Assembly (NCBI GenBank): GCA_017547175.1 | Contig: JAFYQI010000008.1 | Coordinates: 496,001 to 560,000, forward strand | Direction: 5' to 3' | DNA length: 64,000 nucleotides | Source: Alistipes sp. | GTDB taxonomy: Bacteria > Bacteroidota > Bacteroidia > Bacteroidales > Rikenellaceae | Shown here: piece by piece, positions 19,152 to 28,212 of the stretch | Layout: each line of letters starts with the position of its first letter | Numbering within the stretch: the stretch's first letter is position 1 | Notes under the pieces: model-generated | What the model was told of the DNA's origin: nothing | Database searches by the model: none | The model's input: only the letters and a program-made list of their open reading frames with translations | Translations under genes and position numbers: made by a program

Positions 19152-19826
19152 ATGAAAGCAAAACAATTTTTCTCGCTCGCGCTCTTGGGTGCCGTAGTCG
19201 GCTTCGGGAGTTGCCAAAAGGAGCCGTCCACCTCATCGCTCCGCGATGAGTTTCTGGTCTATACGGCTTATGATATGGAGGCCGATTTTGATGCGGTCGA
19301 AACCTATTACATCCCCGATAGTATTTTGGTGATTGGGGCGCCGGCTGTTGATCCACAGGGCAACAAGAAGGCAAACTACTGGAATGATGCCGATGCGTTG
19401 CGGTTAATCGAAACGGTGGTTGCTGAGCTTACAGCCTACGGCTATACGCGTATTACCGATCCCGCTCTGCGTACGGAGGTCGATGCAGGTATCCAGTTGA
19501 GTTATGTGGAGGAACGTGCCTACTTTGTGGGCTACAACGATCCTTATTGGTGGGGCTATTACCCCTATTATTGGGCCCCCGATTACTGGGGCGCAGGATG
19601 GGGTGGTTGGTATTATCCCTTCAGTGTCTATTATGGCTACACGACCGGTTCGCTTTTGACTGAGATGGTCGACCTCAATGCAACGAATCGTGCGGATAAT
19701 AAGTTGCCTGTGTTGTGGAACAGCTATGTGAGTGGTTTGTTGCGTGGAGGCAATCAACCGGTGATTGATGAGGCGGTACAGGGGTTGCAACAAGCCTTTA
19801 AACAGTCTCCCTATTTGAAGAAATAA
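19152..19826 (+). CDS. DUF4136 domain-containing lipoprotein
   Basis: 224 residues from the ATG at 19152. This start is preferred over an in-frame ATG 13 codons upstream because it begins the lipoprotein signal, which ends in FGSC (Cys21). The body fits DUF4136: the N-terminal VYTAYDMEADFDAVETYYIPD stretch, then a Tyr/Trp/Gly-rich segment (YNDPYWWGYYPYYWAPDYW) and a helical end. Members are envelope lipoproteins of unknown function. An outer-membrane barrel gene follows 18 bases later. Confidence 0.75.
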   Translation: MKAKQFFSLALLGAVVGFGSCQKEPSTSSLRDEFLVYTAYDMEADFDAVETYYIPDSILVIGAPAVDPQGNKKANYWNDADALRLIETVVAELTAYGYTRITDPALRTEVDAGIQLSYVEERAYFVGYNDPYWWGYYPYYWAPDYWGAGWGGWYYPFSVYYGYTTGSLLTEMVDLNATNRADNKLPVLWNSYVSGLLRGGNQPVIDEAVQGLQQAFKQSPYLKK

Positions 19827-19844
19827 TCTTAAAACGATCTTACC

Positions 19845-20468
19845 ATGAAAAAGCTATACTTACGATTGTTGGCCTCGGCCATAGTTGCTATGACGGCCAT
19901 TACATCTGCCTCGGCGCAATTGTTGCCGAATGCCTATTTCAACATTGATTGGCAGCTTGGAATGCCTGTATCAAACGACTTTGCCGATAAAACCTCAGGT
20001 TGGGGTATGAATTTCGAGGGTGGTTATTTTTTGACAGATGCAATCACAATCGGCGGATTTCTGAACTTTCAAACCAACTTCAAGAATCTGCCCCGTCAGA
20101 CCCTCGATCTGAAGGATGGGAGTGCACTTACGACAAGCCAAAAGCATGCGCTTTTCCAACTGCCGTTTGGTGTTGCAGGTCGTTACAATTGGTTGACTGA
20201 GTCGGTCTTTCAGCCTTATGTGGGGATGAAGTTAGGTGCGTCTTATGCGCAAATCAGCTCCTACTACTACGTTTATAAGCAATATGTGAATACATGGGGG
20301 TTTTACCTGCAGCCTGAAGTGGGTGTTTCGATCTTCCCGCGGCCCGACATGCGTTTCGGATTTCACGCAGCCTTCTATTACAGCTATTCGACTAATTCGG
20401 GCTCGTTGTTAACCTACCATCTCGATGGTATAAACAACTTTGGTTTCCGTGTCGGTATCTCGTTTTAA
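19845..20468 (+). CDS. Outer-membrane beta-barrel protein
   Basis: 207 residues with a signal peptide (about 1-25, ending SASAQ). Amphipathic strands with aromatic girdles and a C-terminal FGFRVGISF ending in phenylalanine fit a small outer-membrane barrel. It is probably co-transcribed with the DUF4136 lipoprotein. No function can be assigned. Confidence 0.7.
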   Translation: MKKLYLRLLASAIVAMTAITSASAQLLPNAYFNIDWQLGMPVSNDFADKTSGWGMNFEGGYFLTDAITIGGFLNFQTNFKNLPRQTLDLKDGSALTTSQKHALFQLPFGVAGRYNWLTESVFQPYVGMKLGASYAQISSYYYVYKQYVNTWGFYLQPEVGVSIFPRPDMRFGFHAAFYYSYSTNSGSLLTYHLDGINNFGFRVGISF

Positions 20469-20511
20469 CAGCATAGACACGATATAGTACATCTACATCT
20501 CTTGCTTTGCT

Positions 20512-20634
20512 AAATAGGGGGAGGATAACATAATACCTCCCCCTATTTACATGAAAAAAGGAGACCTTGTTTCACAACATTGATCTCCTTGGTTAGGTTA
20601 GTTAGGTTAATGAGTGTGGGAGATTCCCACTTTT
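20512..20634. terminator. Convergent intergenic region with three hairpins
   Basis: Between the convergent barrel and AraC genes are a 13-bp GC-rich stem (20512-20524 with 20536-20548), a 7-bp AAGGAGA stem (20558-20564 with 20584-20590), and a compact GTGGGA hairpin (20616-20621 with 20625-20630) followed by TTTT. The first and third look like terminators. A short GGTTAG direct repeat lies between them. Confidence 0.6.
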
Positions 20635-20759
20635 GAGTAACAAAGATAGATACATTTTGTGATATTGCAAATCTTTTTGTGATAATTTTTCTGTTAAGCG
20701 TTCCATTTAGCCGATAGATTTTAATTTTAAATTCGCGAGTTGTACATTTTTGTAATTTT

Positions 20760-21680
20760 TTAAGAAACTAACTCCTGCTCTTCGATGGACATTTGTGGCA
20801 TATCATTGTTGGCAATCGCAGAACCGATATGTGATGTACGATAAGCGGCTGGTGTCATGTGGTAGGCTCTTTTGAACAGTTTGATATAGTGTGAGGTATT
20901 GGGAAAACTACACTCATTTCCAATCTCTGAAATCGACTTGTTGGTCGAGATCAGTAACATGCGAGAATGGGTTAGGCGTTGTCGAACAAACCACTTATGA
21001 GGTGGCTCGTTAAAGTGGCGTCGAAACTCTTTTTTGAACGAGGTGAGCGAACGATGTGTTTTTTCGGCCAACATATCAATCGGTACAGCCTTGAACAGGT
21101 GATCGAAGATTACTTGCTCAAAATTCTCTTGGGCTGTATCAACTGAAGAAAGCAGGCGGCTGCGGATGCACCCGTTACCTTGTGTTGCGATTAGGTAGAC
21201 CAGTTCGGTCATCTTGATGTTCTCGGCGGTTTCGTCGCGGAGGGCGGTGTTGTCTCGAAGGTAATTGTTTGTGTTGAGGAAGAAATTGCGAATGGCATTG
21301 CCTGCTTCAGCGATCACGAACGAACTGTTGCGGCACTTTTCGCAGGTGTGTTTATTGTTGATCGATAACTGGTAATTGACGTTGAGGTGAGTCAGTACAC
21401 GTTGCAGCTCGGCTGGTGTGTAGTAGAGAAAAATCTGTTCGAACGGTTGTCCGTTTTCGCCAATTGACTCTACATAGTGGCGTCCAACACCCAGGTAGAG
21501 CACATCGCCTCGGCCAACTTGGTGGCGACGATCACCGTCGTAGATGTACTGTCGACCACGTACGACGTAGGCAATTGCGTAGCGTGATAATTGGATGGTT
21601 TCGATCCCCGTGTGTGCCTTCTCGACATACTTGACGATCATTGGTTCTTCGGCTTGAGGTGCCGACCCTGAATTTAACAT
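20760..21680 (-). CDS. AraC family transcriptional regulator
   Basis: 306 residues. A cupin-like N-terminal sensor (YVVRGRQYIYDGDRRHQVGRG, about 35-60) precedes a helical middle and a C-terminal double helix-turn-helix (about 195-290). The DNA-binding part includes IDMLAEKTHRSLTSFKKEFR and SISEIGNECSFPNTSHYIKLFKRAY, typical of AraC. A CEKCRNSS motif in the middle could respond to metal or redox, but this is speculative. It is transcribed alone; the target genes are unknown. Confidence 0.9.
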   Translation of the reverse strand: MLNSGSAPQAEEPMIVKYVEKAHTGIETIQLSRYAIAYVVRGRQYIYDGDRRHQVGRGDVLYLGVGRHYVESIGENGQPFEQIFLYYTPAELQRVLTHLNVNYQLSINNKHTCEKCRNSSFVIAEAGNAIRNFFLNTNNYLRDNTALRDETAENIKMTELVYLIATQGNGCIRSRLLSSVDTAQENFEQVIFDHLFKAVPIDMLAEKTHRSLTSFKKEFRRHFNEPPHKWFVRQRLTHSRMLLISTNKSISEIGNECSFPNTSHYIKLFKRAYHMTPAAYRTSHIGSAIANNDMPQMSIEEQELVS

Positions 21681-21694
21681 AGCATAGTTTTTTT

Positions 21695-21733
21695 GATGAC
21701 GTTACCGCCTGTTTGTTTACATCATCAAAAATA
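21695..21733 (-). promoter_or_regulatory. AraC gene -7 box and leader inverted repeat
   Basis: TATTTTTG on the minus strand (21726-21733) is an exact -7 match. Directly downstream in the leader is an imperfect inverted repeat (21695-21705 with 21715-21726) that could be an operator or hairpin. Confidence 0.45.
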
Positions 21734-21854
21734 CAATAAAAAATTGATACTATAGCTATCGAATACAATTAATGACTGCTATGGTCGTTTTTAGGCCCAA
21801 ATGGAATTGCATGAACGACCATATGAGCTAATTAGCGGTTGTGCATTTATGCGA

Positions 21855-22859
21855 TTAGCATCCGAACAGGAGGAAAACCAGTACACCGGCAATTACGATT
21901 GGGTAGAGTATTTGGGCCAGGCTACGACGGACACGTAGAAAAAATACCGGGAGTAATAGTGCGGATGGAACGGCAAACAGGCCGATGATGGTACTTTCGG
22001 CATCGGGCATCAGCATTAAACTTATGCAAAGCAACATCAGGTATGAGGCGAAAAGCAATGTGTTGCGTGAACGCGTGCTAAGGATGTAGCTGTTGACACG
22101 AAAAAGAAGATATGCCGCTAAATTTAACGCGATCAGTGTCCCGATAAAGATCATCGTAGGGAGTGAGGCTTGGGTAAGCACAGAAAGCCAGCTACCATCG
22201 ATAAATTGTTGGTAGAGCAGAACCATTGGGGCATGGAAAGATCCTCCTGCGCCCCAATTGATGTAACAGAGCGTCAATGGAGGCAACAGTAGTCCACACA
22301 GTGCGACCAAACTTTCACGCGTAGCACGACGAAACAGGATGACTGCCATCGGCAAGGTTAGAAGCAGTGGAGCCGCTTTGGGGTAGAGCATCGTGAGCAA
22401 GGCTAGATACATTGCCGCGCGAAACATATTGTCGAAACTAAATCCGTTGCGAAAGCCGTAACAGTAATTTTTTACGACAAGGGTGAGGAGGGTTGACGCT
22501 ACCAATCCGACGAACCAATATGGGCTTTGCATCATGCCGGCAAGTGCCAATGCATAGAGTGGCATGGCGATAAAGGTGTTGATGCCGTAAAGTTTAAAGC
22601 GTGCAGTCATGCGGCCGATGGTCAGTGCCGAGAAGAGTACCAAAAAGCCGCCAATGATATGCGCCCAACCATTGAAGGTTGTTGCAAAGTTTGACACATA
22701 GGTTTGTAATGAGGCGATGGGCAGAGATTCCGGAGCGAGGTTATAGTAGGTATCTGACAATATGATGCTGCTTGCTGTATGGGTCATAGCCAGCACCATA
22801 AAGATCACCAGGCTCAGAAAAGCCGGGACCAGGGGTTGTCGTACCAAATCGAATCGCAT
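21855..22859 (-). CDS. Multi-pass integral membrane protein of unknown function
   Basis: 334 residues from the ATG at 22859 (MRFDLVRQPLVPAF); codons further upstream run back through the promoter. About eight or nine hydrophobic helices cover the whole protein (SLVIFMVLAM, FLVLFSALTIG, MYLALLTMLYPKAAPLLL, and LLPVFFLRVR near the end). It may belong to the Bacteroidetes DUF6427 group, which I cannot confirm by eye. It is divergent from rnhB and transcribed alone. Confidence 0.6.
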   Translation of the reverse strand: MRFDLVRQPLVPAFLSLVIFMVLAMTHTASSIILSDTYYNLAPESLPIASLQTYVSNFATTFNGWAHIIGGFLVLFSALTIGRMTARFKLYGINTFIAMPLYALALAGMMQSPYWFVGLVASTLLTLVVKNYCYGFRNGFSFDNMFRAAMYLALLTMLYPKAAPLLLTLPMAVILFRRATRESLVALCGLLLPPLTLCYINWGAGGSFHAPMVLLYQQFIDGSWLSVLTQASLPTMIFIGTLIALNLAAYLLFRVNSYILSTRSRNTLLFASYLMLLCISLMLMPDAESTIIGLFAVPSALLLPVFFLRVRRSLAQILYPIVIAGVLVFLLFGC

Positions 22860-22883
22860 CGGAAAAAGGAGCCTTTGTGCAGA

Positions 22884-22911
22884 CAAAATTACGCAATAAT
22901 TCGTAACTTTA
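22884..22911. promoter_or_regulatory. Divergent promoters of the membrane-protein gene and rnhB
   Basis: TAATTTTG on the minus strand (22884-22891) lies 25 bases before the membrane-protein start. TAACTTTA on the plus strand (22904-22911) lies 31 bases before rnhB. Confidence 0.5.
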
Positions 22912-22941
22912 CAACGCGGAAAGCAAAAAGCACTCTGCGAA

Positions 22942-23544
22942 ATGAACATGCTTGAGACAAGAAGTCAATATCAACTCCTGGAGGCGGGGTGCGATGAGGC
23001 CGGACGTGGATGTTTGGCAGGTCCGGTTTTTGCTGCAGCTGTAATATTGCCTCCCGATTTTCACGATCCGTTGCTCAACGATTCAAAGCAGTTGACCGAG
23101 AAGCAGCGCGACAAGTTGCGTCTGCTAGTTGAGCACGAGGCGGTGGCTTGGGCGGTTGAGGCGGTCTCGGCGGCGCGTATTGATGAGATAAATATCCTTA
23201 ATGCCTCGATCGAAGGGATGAATCTGGCTGCTATGCGCCTTGATCCCCGACCTGAATTCCTGGCCATTGACGGCAACCGTTTCCGTTCGATGTACGGCCT
23301 CCCGTTTCAATGCTTTGTCAAGGGTGACGGCCGCTTTGCCGATATTGCTGCGGCCTCTATTTTGGCTAAGACCCACCGCGATGAGTACATGTACCGCATA
23401 GCCGAGGAGTATCCGATGTATGGCTGGAAAAAGAACAAGGGGTACCCAACACGCGAACATCGTCTGGCTATTCGTGAGCATGGTCTTTCGCCACACCATC
23501 GCCTGACCTTCAACCACGAAATCGGACAGTTGGAGCTGTTTTAA
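22942..23544 (+). CDS. rnhB: Ribonuclease HII
   Basis: 200 residues. It removes RNA from RNA-DNA hybrids and single ribonucleotides from DNA. The [15 protein letters not shown] motif (Asp18, Glu19), the later acidic segment around AIDGNR, and the [24 protein letters not shown] block are all present. A second ATG at codon 3 is possible. A bidirectional terminator follows. Confidence 0.96.
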   Translation: MNMLETRSQYQLLEAGCDEAGRGCLAGPVFAAAVILPPDFHDPLLNDSKQLTEKQRDKLRLLVEHEAVAWAVEAVSAARIDEINILNASIEGMNLAAMRLDPRPEFLAIDGNRFRSMYGLPFQCFVKGDGRFADIAAASILAKTHRDEYMYRIAEEYPMYGWKKNKGYPTREHRLAIREHGLSPHHRLTFNHEIGQLELF

Positions 23545-23583
23545 CAACATGGATAGGACCATTTCTTGAGATGATACCAATAA

Positions 23584-23616
23584 AAAAAGACCTCCGATTT
23601 TCGGAGGTCTTTTTCA
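23584..23616. terminator. Bidirectional terminator between rnhB and the exb operon
   Basis: A 14-bp perfect stem (23584-23597 with 23601-23614) with A residues on the left and T residues on the right serves both convergent transcripts. Confidence 0.9.
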
Positions 23617-23643
23617 TTGCGAAGATTCGCACCGGGGCAACTA

Positions 23644-24117
23644 TTAATAGTAGCCCAGCGACTTCGACGCAGCGTAGTTGATCTTTAGTGCATTTGCACG
23701 ACGAAGCTCCTGCTTTACGTCGGTTACGATACCCATCTTCGTCATACCGTCGGCCTTCAGACATACCGTCATGGCGGCACGGTCAGCCTCGTTGAGCTTA
23801 TCGCGCTCAGCGGCTACGAAATCGAGGATATCCTTCGTGTTCTTGTACGAATCGTTCAGCTGAATACGCGGTGCGGTACCGAACTTGGCCTGCATCGAGA
23901 GCGAAGGCTGACCAATGTGGATGTAGCTCACCAGAGACTTCTTCTCCAGCTTCTGTACCTCGGTTGCATCGGGGAGCTTATAACGAACCAACAGTTCCTG
24001 ATCGCGCATTGACGTCGATACCATAAAGAAGAACAGGATCATGTAGATCACGTCAGGAAGCGACGAAGTCGAAATTGCGGGCAACTCTTTCTTGCCCTTC
24101 TTTTTCATTACTGCCAT
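23644..24117 (-). CDS. exbD: ExbD/TolR family biopolymer transporter subunit (second copy)
   Basis: 157 residues. One N-terminal membrane helix (about 20-37) carries the conserved aspartate, here Asp22 in SLPDVIYMILFF, which is needed for proton-driven coupling. A periplasmic domain follows. It is the last gene of the ExbB-membrane protein-ExbD-ExbD cassette, 8 bases after the first exbD, with a terminator beyond. It energises TonB for SusC-type import. Confidence 0.92.
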   Translation of the reverse strand: MAVMKKKGKKELPAISTSSLPDVIYMILFFFMVSTSMRDQELLVRYKLPDATEVQKLEKKSLVSYIHIGQPSLSMQAKFGTAPRIQLNDSYKNTKDILDFVAAERDKLNEADRAAMTVCLKADGMTKMGIVTDVKQELRRANALKINYAASKSLGYY

Positions 24118-24125
24118 AATCCTAC

Positions 24126-24731
24126 TTACTTTTTAATGTTACGCGGCTCTGCCTCCGAAATCTTCAAAGGAACTGCCTTGGCTACTGCTGCACGGTTCTC
24201 CTCCGGCAGATCGGCAAACTTGGCACCGAACTTCTTCTCGGCAACCTGGTCACGGATCTCGTTGAAGGCACGCGTCAGCTCGTTCTGCACCTGAATATAG
24301 GCCTGGTAACCCGTGTCGCGCGTGGTCTGAAGCGAGATCACACCCTGGCTTACAGGGTAAACCCACTTCGAACCATCGGCCAACTCGATCTCCGTATCCT
24401 CCTTCTCGGGCAGGTCCTCCGTATCCATCGGATTGAGGACGAACTCCTGAGCCTTTTCTTTCAGCTCACGAAGGTCGATGATCTGCTGATCGGTGGGCGT
24501 ACCGGCCATGATAGCACCGTTACCCGAGATGAGCACCAGGAACAGGTTGCGCTCCTTCACCTTGATGTCCTCCTGCTGTTGATTTTCAGGGGGCATCGGG
24601 GGAAGCATACGCGCCAGACCCGTATCGGTGTTCATGGTCGTTGCTACCAGGAAGAAGATCAGCAGCGAGAAGGCGATGTCGGCCTGCGAGCTACTGTTTA
24701 CTTCTGGTACTTTTCTTTTATTTGACGACAT
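24126..24731 (-). CDS. exbD: ExbD/TolR family biopolymer transporter subunit (first copy)
   Basis: 201 residues. The transmembrane helix has the key aspartate at residue 18 (SQADIAFSLLIFFLVA). The periplasmic part is longer than in the second copy and rich in charged residues (PEKEDTEIELADGSKW). Two different ExbD proteins in one cassette are common in Bacteroidetes and may form mixed dimers in the ExbB pore. It lies 13 bases after the small membrane gene and 8 before the next exbD. Confidence 0.92.
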   Translation of the reverse strand: MSSNKRKVPEVNSSSQADIAFSLLIFFLVATTMNTDTGLARMLPPMPPENQQQEDIKVKERNLFLVLISGNGAIMAGTPTDQQIIDLRELKEKAQEFVLNPMDTEDLPEKEDTEIELADGSKWVYPVSQGVISLQTTRDTGYQAYIQVQNELTRAFNEIRDQVAEKKFGAKFADLPEENRAAVAKAVPLKISEAEPRNIKK

Positions 24732-24744
24732 AGTTTACTTTAGA

Positions 24745-25164
24745 TTATTTAAATGCAGCCCAAATCTCCGTTACAAGAGCCGTTACGATAGCGGCAGCAA
24801 AAGCAACGTAGGTTACGAGGACACAAGTTTCGGTAATAACGGTCTCGCCATGTGCGAAGTAACCGTTGTTCTGCAGGTCGACAATCTGTACCGAGTGGCC
24901 GGCCGAGATGAAGTAGGCGGCACCTACAATCACCAAAATCAGCACTACGGACAGGATCGACGTCTTGGCACCTGCGGGGCTCTGGAGCATGCTATAAATA
25001 GCACCACCAACAGCAGCTGCAACGGCACCGATCATGAGGATGTAACCCCAGATCAGGTTCAAGCTGATAGCTGCCTCCGAGCCACCTGCGGCAATCGCGT
25101 AGCCCACGAGGGCCAGCGTGATGACCATCAGGACACCCAGCAAAATATTTAATACTTTCTTCAT
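24745..25164 (-). CDS. Small membrane protein of the exb cassette
   Basis: 139 residues, with four probable membrane helices (about 5-27, 36-60, 70-90 and 113-136) and a short polar loop (SAGHSVQIVDLQNNGYF) between the third and fourth. It sits between exbB and the two exbD genes, so it is very likely part of the TonB energising complex or its assembly. It has no recognisable catalytic motif. It is not found in the E. coli system. Confidence 0.7.
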   Translation of the reverse strand: MKKVLNILLGVLMVITLALVGYAIAAGGSEAAISLNLIWGYILMIGAVAAAVGGAIYSMLQSPAGAKTSILSVVLILVIVGAAYFISAGHSVQIVDLQNNGYFAHGETVITETCVLVTYVAFAAAIVTALVTEIWAAFK

Positions 25165-25195
25165 GATTTTCGGAATCTATAAAACGGTGTTGTGA

Positions 25196-25981
25196 TTATT
25201 TCTTGCTGTAAACCGTCAGCATGTCCATCAGCGTGATCGAAGCGTCCTCCATAGCGTTTACGAGGGTGTCGATCTTGGCAATGATGTAGTTGTAGAAGAT
25301 CTGCAGAATCACAGCAGCGATAAGACCCATAAGCGTCGTCAACAGAGCCACCTTAATACCACCGGCAACGAGCGTCGGCGAGATGTCACCTGCAGCCTGG
25401 ATAGCGTCGAATGCACCGATCATACCTACTACCGTACCCATGAAACCGAGCATCGGGGCAAGAGCGATGAACAGACCGATCCACGAAAGACCCGACTCCA
25501 TCTGACCCGTCTGAACCGAACCGTACGATACAACGGCCTTCTCAACTGCATCCAGACCCTGATCGTAACGATCCAGACCCTGCCAGTAGATCGAAGCGAT
25601 CGGACCACGCGTGTTCTTGCAAACCTCCTTAGCAGCAGCAATACCACCGTTCTTCAGAGCCTCCTCAACCTGGGCGATGAACTTCTTCGTGTTGATCGAT
25701 GAGAGCGACAGATAGAGAATACGCTCGATAGCGATAGCAAGACCCAGCACCAAGCAGAGCAATACGGGGAGCATCCAGCCCCAACCACCCTCGAGGAACT
25801 TCTGCATCAGCACGTGGTGCATCGTCTCACCCTCGATCGTCGTCTCGGCAACAGCAGCAGCCTCCTCGGCAACAGCAGCAACCTCCTCCGTAGCAGCAGC
25901 GGCCTCAGCCTCCTGTGCGAACGCGTTAACGGTACCCAGCGAGAAGAGGGCAACCGTCAGAATCATAAAAAGTTTTTTCAT
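25196..25981 (-). CDS. exbB: MotA/TolQ/ExbB proton channel family protein
   Basis: 261 residues. An N-terminal signal-like helix is followed by an Ala/Glu-rich stretch (about 22-50), then three membrane helices in the ExbB pattern. The conserved pore block SWIGLFIALAPMLGFMGTVVGMIGAF and the KVALLTTLMGLIAAVILQ helix are intact. It forms the pentameric inner-membrane proton channel that drives ExbD and TonB. First gene of the cassette; the tonB gene is elsewhere in the window (33715). Confidence 0.94.
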   Translation of the reverse strand: MKKLFMILTVALFSLGTVNAFAQEAEAAAATEEVAAVAEEAAAVAETTIEGETMHHVLMQKFLEGGWGWMLPVLLCLVLGLAIAIERILYLSLSSINTKKFIAQVEEALKNGGIAAAKEVCKNTRGPIASIYWQGLDRYDQGLDAVEKAVVSYGSVQTGQMESGLSWIGLFIALAPMLGFMGTVVGMIGAFDAIQAAGDISPTLVAGGIKVALLTTLMGLIAAVILQIFYNYIIAKIDTLVNAMEDASITLMDMLTVYSKK

Positions 25982-26061
25982 AGTTGTGTTAGATAAATTA
26001 ATTTGATTAGTTTGTTGTGTTGTTTATTGTTTTTTGTTTTGGTTTTCGTGGTTGCGGTATC

Positions 26062-26069
26062 CAAAAATA
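26062..26069 (-). promoter_or_regulatory. -7 box of the exb operon
   Basis: TATTTTTG on the minus strand lies 80 bases before the exbB start, leaving an AT-rich leader. The remaining gap up to the ansA stop at 26321 shows no gene and no clear terminator. Confidence 0.55.
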
Positions 26070-26320
26070 AATTTTCAAAAAATCTTTTTTCGTTTCCCTG
26101 TTTTTTTACTTTCGAGGAGGTTTCTCCCCGTTGTGCGCACTAAGACCCCGACATCCCGATTTTAGCGAAATACCGTTGTAAAGTCATGCAATCACTTAAT
26201 TATCAAATTGATGCACAACCAACACGCCCTCTGCCCCGATCTTCGTCGAGCCCAAAGTGCACCTTTAGCGTCCGAAATATAAGAAAAAAAATCTTTTTGT
26301 GCAACTGCCTATCGATTATT

Positions 26321-27352
26321 TTATCGCGTAAATTCTCCGCGAAGCGGTTCTTCCAACCGTTTTTTGATCTCTTTGTTGCTTTGTGTCTGCCCCAACAGAT
26401 ACATCAATTTCGTGACGGCAGCCTCTACGGTCATGTCATAGCCGCTTTGTACGCCGATTTGCTGCAGGCGCAGTCCTGTTTCGTAAAGTCCCATCGCAAC
26501 ACCACCTCCTTTGCATTGGGTGATGTTCAAGACAATCAGTCCGCGGCCTATGGCCTCCTCCAACGGTCGGATGAACCAATCGGCCGTTGGGGCGTTGCCT
26601 GCACCATAGGTTTCGAGTACTACAGCACGCAAACCCTCGATGGATAGCATGGCACGCAGGGTATGTTCAGTCAGTCCCGGGAAGAGTTTTATGACACAGA
26701 CTCCGTCGTCAAAGTGCGATGAGATGCATAACGGCTTGTCGTAGCGTTCGGGATGCAGGATGGCCGAACGATTGTAGGTGATATTGACACCGACGTCGGC
26801 TAATGGCGGATAATTATACGAATAGAAAGCACTGAGAGCTTCTGCGCTTCGTTTGGTGGTGCGATTGGCTCGGAAAAGGTGGTTTTGGAAGTAGAGCGAT
26901 ACCTCCGGAACCAAAGGCAACCCCTCGGCATCACGTGCTCCTGCAATCTCAATGGCCGTAATCAGGTTTTCACGACCATCGGTGCGGAGGACACCGATCG
27001 GAATTTGGCTTCCCGTAAAGACAACGGGCTTCGAGAGATTTTCGAACATAAAGCTCAATGCCGAAGCGGTGTAAGACATCGTATCGGTGCCGTGCAGTAC
27101 CACAAATCCGTCGTAGCAATCGTATTTTTCGCGGATCAATTCGGCCAACGTCACCCAATTGTGAGGTTGTACGTTCGACGAATCAATGACGGGCGTAAGT
27201 GTGTGTACGTCAATATCTACCTTTAAACGTTTCAGCGAGGGAAACTCCTCGTAGATGGCGCTGAAATCGAAGGGTACAAGGGTGCCGGTATCAGGATCGG
27301 TCTTCATGCCGATGGTGCCGCCTGTGTAGATGATGAGGATTGAGGAACGCAT
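26321..27352 (-). CDS. ansA: Type I L-asparaginase
   Basis: 343 residues. The enzyme hydrolyses asparagine to aspartate and ammonia in the cytoplasm. The first catalytic threonine block IIYTGGTIGM (residues 7-16) and the second VVLHGTDTMSYTASAL are intact. No signal peptide is seen, which fits the type I group. It lies 42 bases downstream of the TatD gene on the minus strand, in a dprA-tatD-ansA unit. Confidence 0.94.
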   Translation of the reverse strand: MRSSILIIYTGGTIGMKTDPDTGTLVPFDFSAIYEEFPSLKRLKVDIDVHTLTPVIDSSNVQPHNWVTLAELIREKYDCYDGFVVLHGTDTMSYTASALSFMFENLSKPVVFTGSQIPIGVLRTDGRENLITAIEIAGARDAEGLPLVPEVSLYFQNHLFRANRTTKRSAEALSAFYSYNYPPLADVGVNITYNRSAILHPERYDKPLCISSHFDDGVCVIKLFPGLTEHTLRAMLSIEGLRAVVLETYGAGNAPTADWFIRPLEEAIGRGLIVLNITQCKGGGVAMGLYETGLRLQQIGVQSGYDMTVEAAVTKLMYLLGQTQSNKEIKKRLEEPLRGEFTR

Positions 27353-27394
27353 AATTTATCGAAATTCAATTTTTCATGTTCAACAAGAGGGGAC

Positions 27395-28210
27395 TTATTT
27401 CGTTAAAAACAGCCGTATTGCATTTTGAGAGGTTTGTCGGGCAACCATCTCCACCGTGAGCCCCTTCAAGTCGGCAATTTTTGCTGCCGTATGGTAGACG
27501 TAGGCCGATTCGTTGCGAGTGCCACGATGGGGAACGGGAGCCAGGTAGGGGCAGTCGGTCTCCAGCAGCAGATCTTCAAGCGCCATCTCTCGAACAGCCT
27601 CGGCCACGACACTCTTTTTATAGGTAACGACTCCTCCGATACCGAAAAGAAAGTTGCTTTCGGTCAGTTCTTTCAAACGGTTGTAGCAGGCAGCGTCTTC
27701 CGAATAGGCGTGAAAAACACCGCGTAAACGTTCTCCGCGTGCTTTGGCAGCGGCATATTCGGTAGCGATGATTGTGGTCATCTGTTCCCAGGCTGCTCGT
27801 GTGTGAATGGCTACGGGGAGATCACGTTTAGCGGCCATGCGCAATTGTGCCACAAAGGCTTCAATTTGTTCGGCGATGTACTTCTGACTCCAGTATAGAT
27901 CCAACCCGATTTCACCGACGGCACAAAATTGAAGACCCGCAGGCGGATTGTCGAGATACTGCTCCACCAAGGCGAGTTCCTCTCTCCAACGTGGATTGTC
28001 GTTGATAGAGGTGGGGTGAAGACCCATCATCGGGCGACAGCGGGTGTGCTCTTCACGGCAGAGCGTAAAGAGTGCTTCGTGGCTCTCGCTGTCAATGGCC
28101 GGTAACAACAACCATTCTACACTCGTGTTGCGTGCGCGCTCGAGGGCTTCGCGACGATCGGCATCGAAGGCTTCGTCGTAGAGGTGGGAGTGGGTATCAA
28201 TCAACTGCAT
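27395..28210 (-). CDS. TatD family metal-dependent hydrolase
   Basis: 271 residues. The metal-binding THSHLYD motif (His7, His9) is at the N-terminus. GEIGLDLYW, AIHTRAAWEQM and the C-terminal LLETDCPYLAP complete the TatD/YcfH TIM-barrel site. Members act as nucleases or deacylases; the substrate cannot be told. It lies 2 bases after dprA in the same direction. Confidence 0.93.
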   Translation of the reverse strand: MQLIDTHSHLYDEAFDADRREALERARNTSVEWLLLPAIDSESHEALFTLCREEHTRCRPMMGLHPTSINDNPRWREELALVEQYLDNPPAGLQFCAVGEIGLDLYWSQKYIAEQIEAFVAQLRMAAKRDLPVAIHTRAAWEQMTTIIATEYAAAKARGERLRGVFHAYSEDAACYNRLKELTESNFLFGIGGVVTYKKSVVAEAVREMALEDLLLETDCPYLAPVPHRGTRNESAYVYHTAAKIADLKGLTVEMVARQTSQNAIRLFLTK

Positions 28211-28212
28211 GG

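Noticed and set aside
20558..20630. Possible CRISPR-like or attenuator repeats in the convergent gap
   Set aside because: There are only short GGTTAG repeats and hairpins with terminator features. There are no regular spacers.
26186..26647. A 153-codon plus-strand frame between the exb operon and ansA
   Set aside because: Most of it lies antisense to ansA, and it has no signal, motif or promoter.
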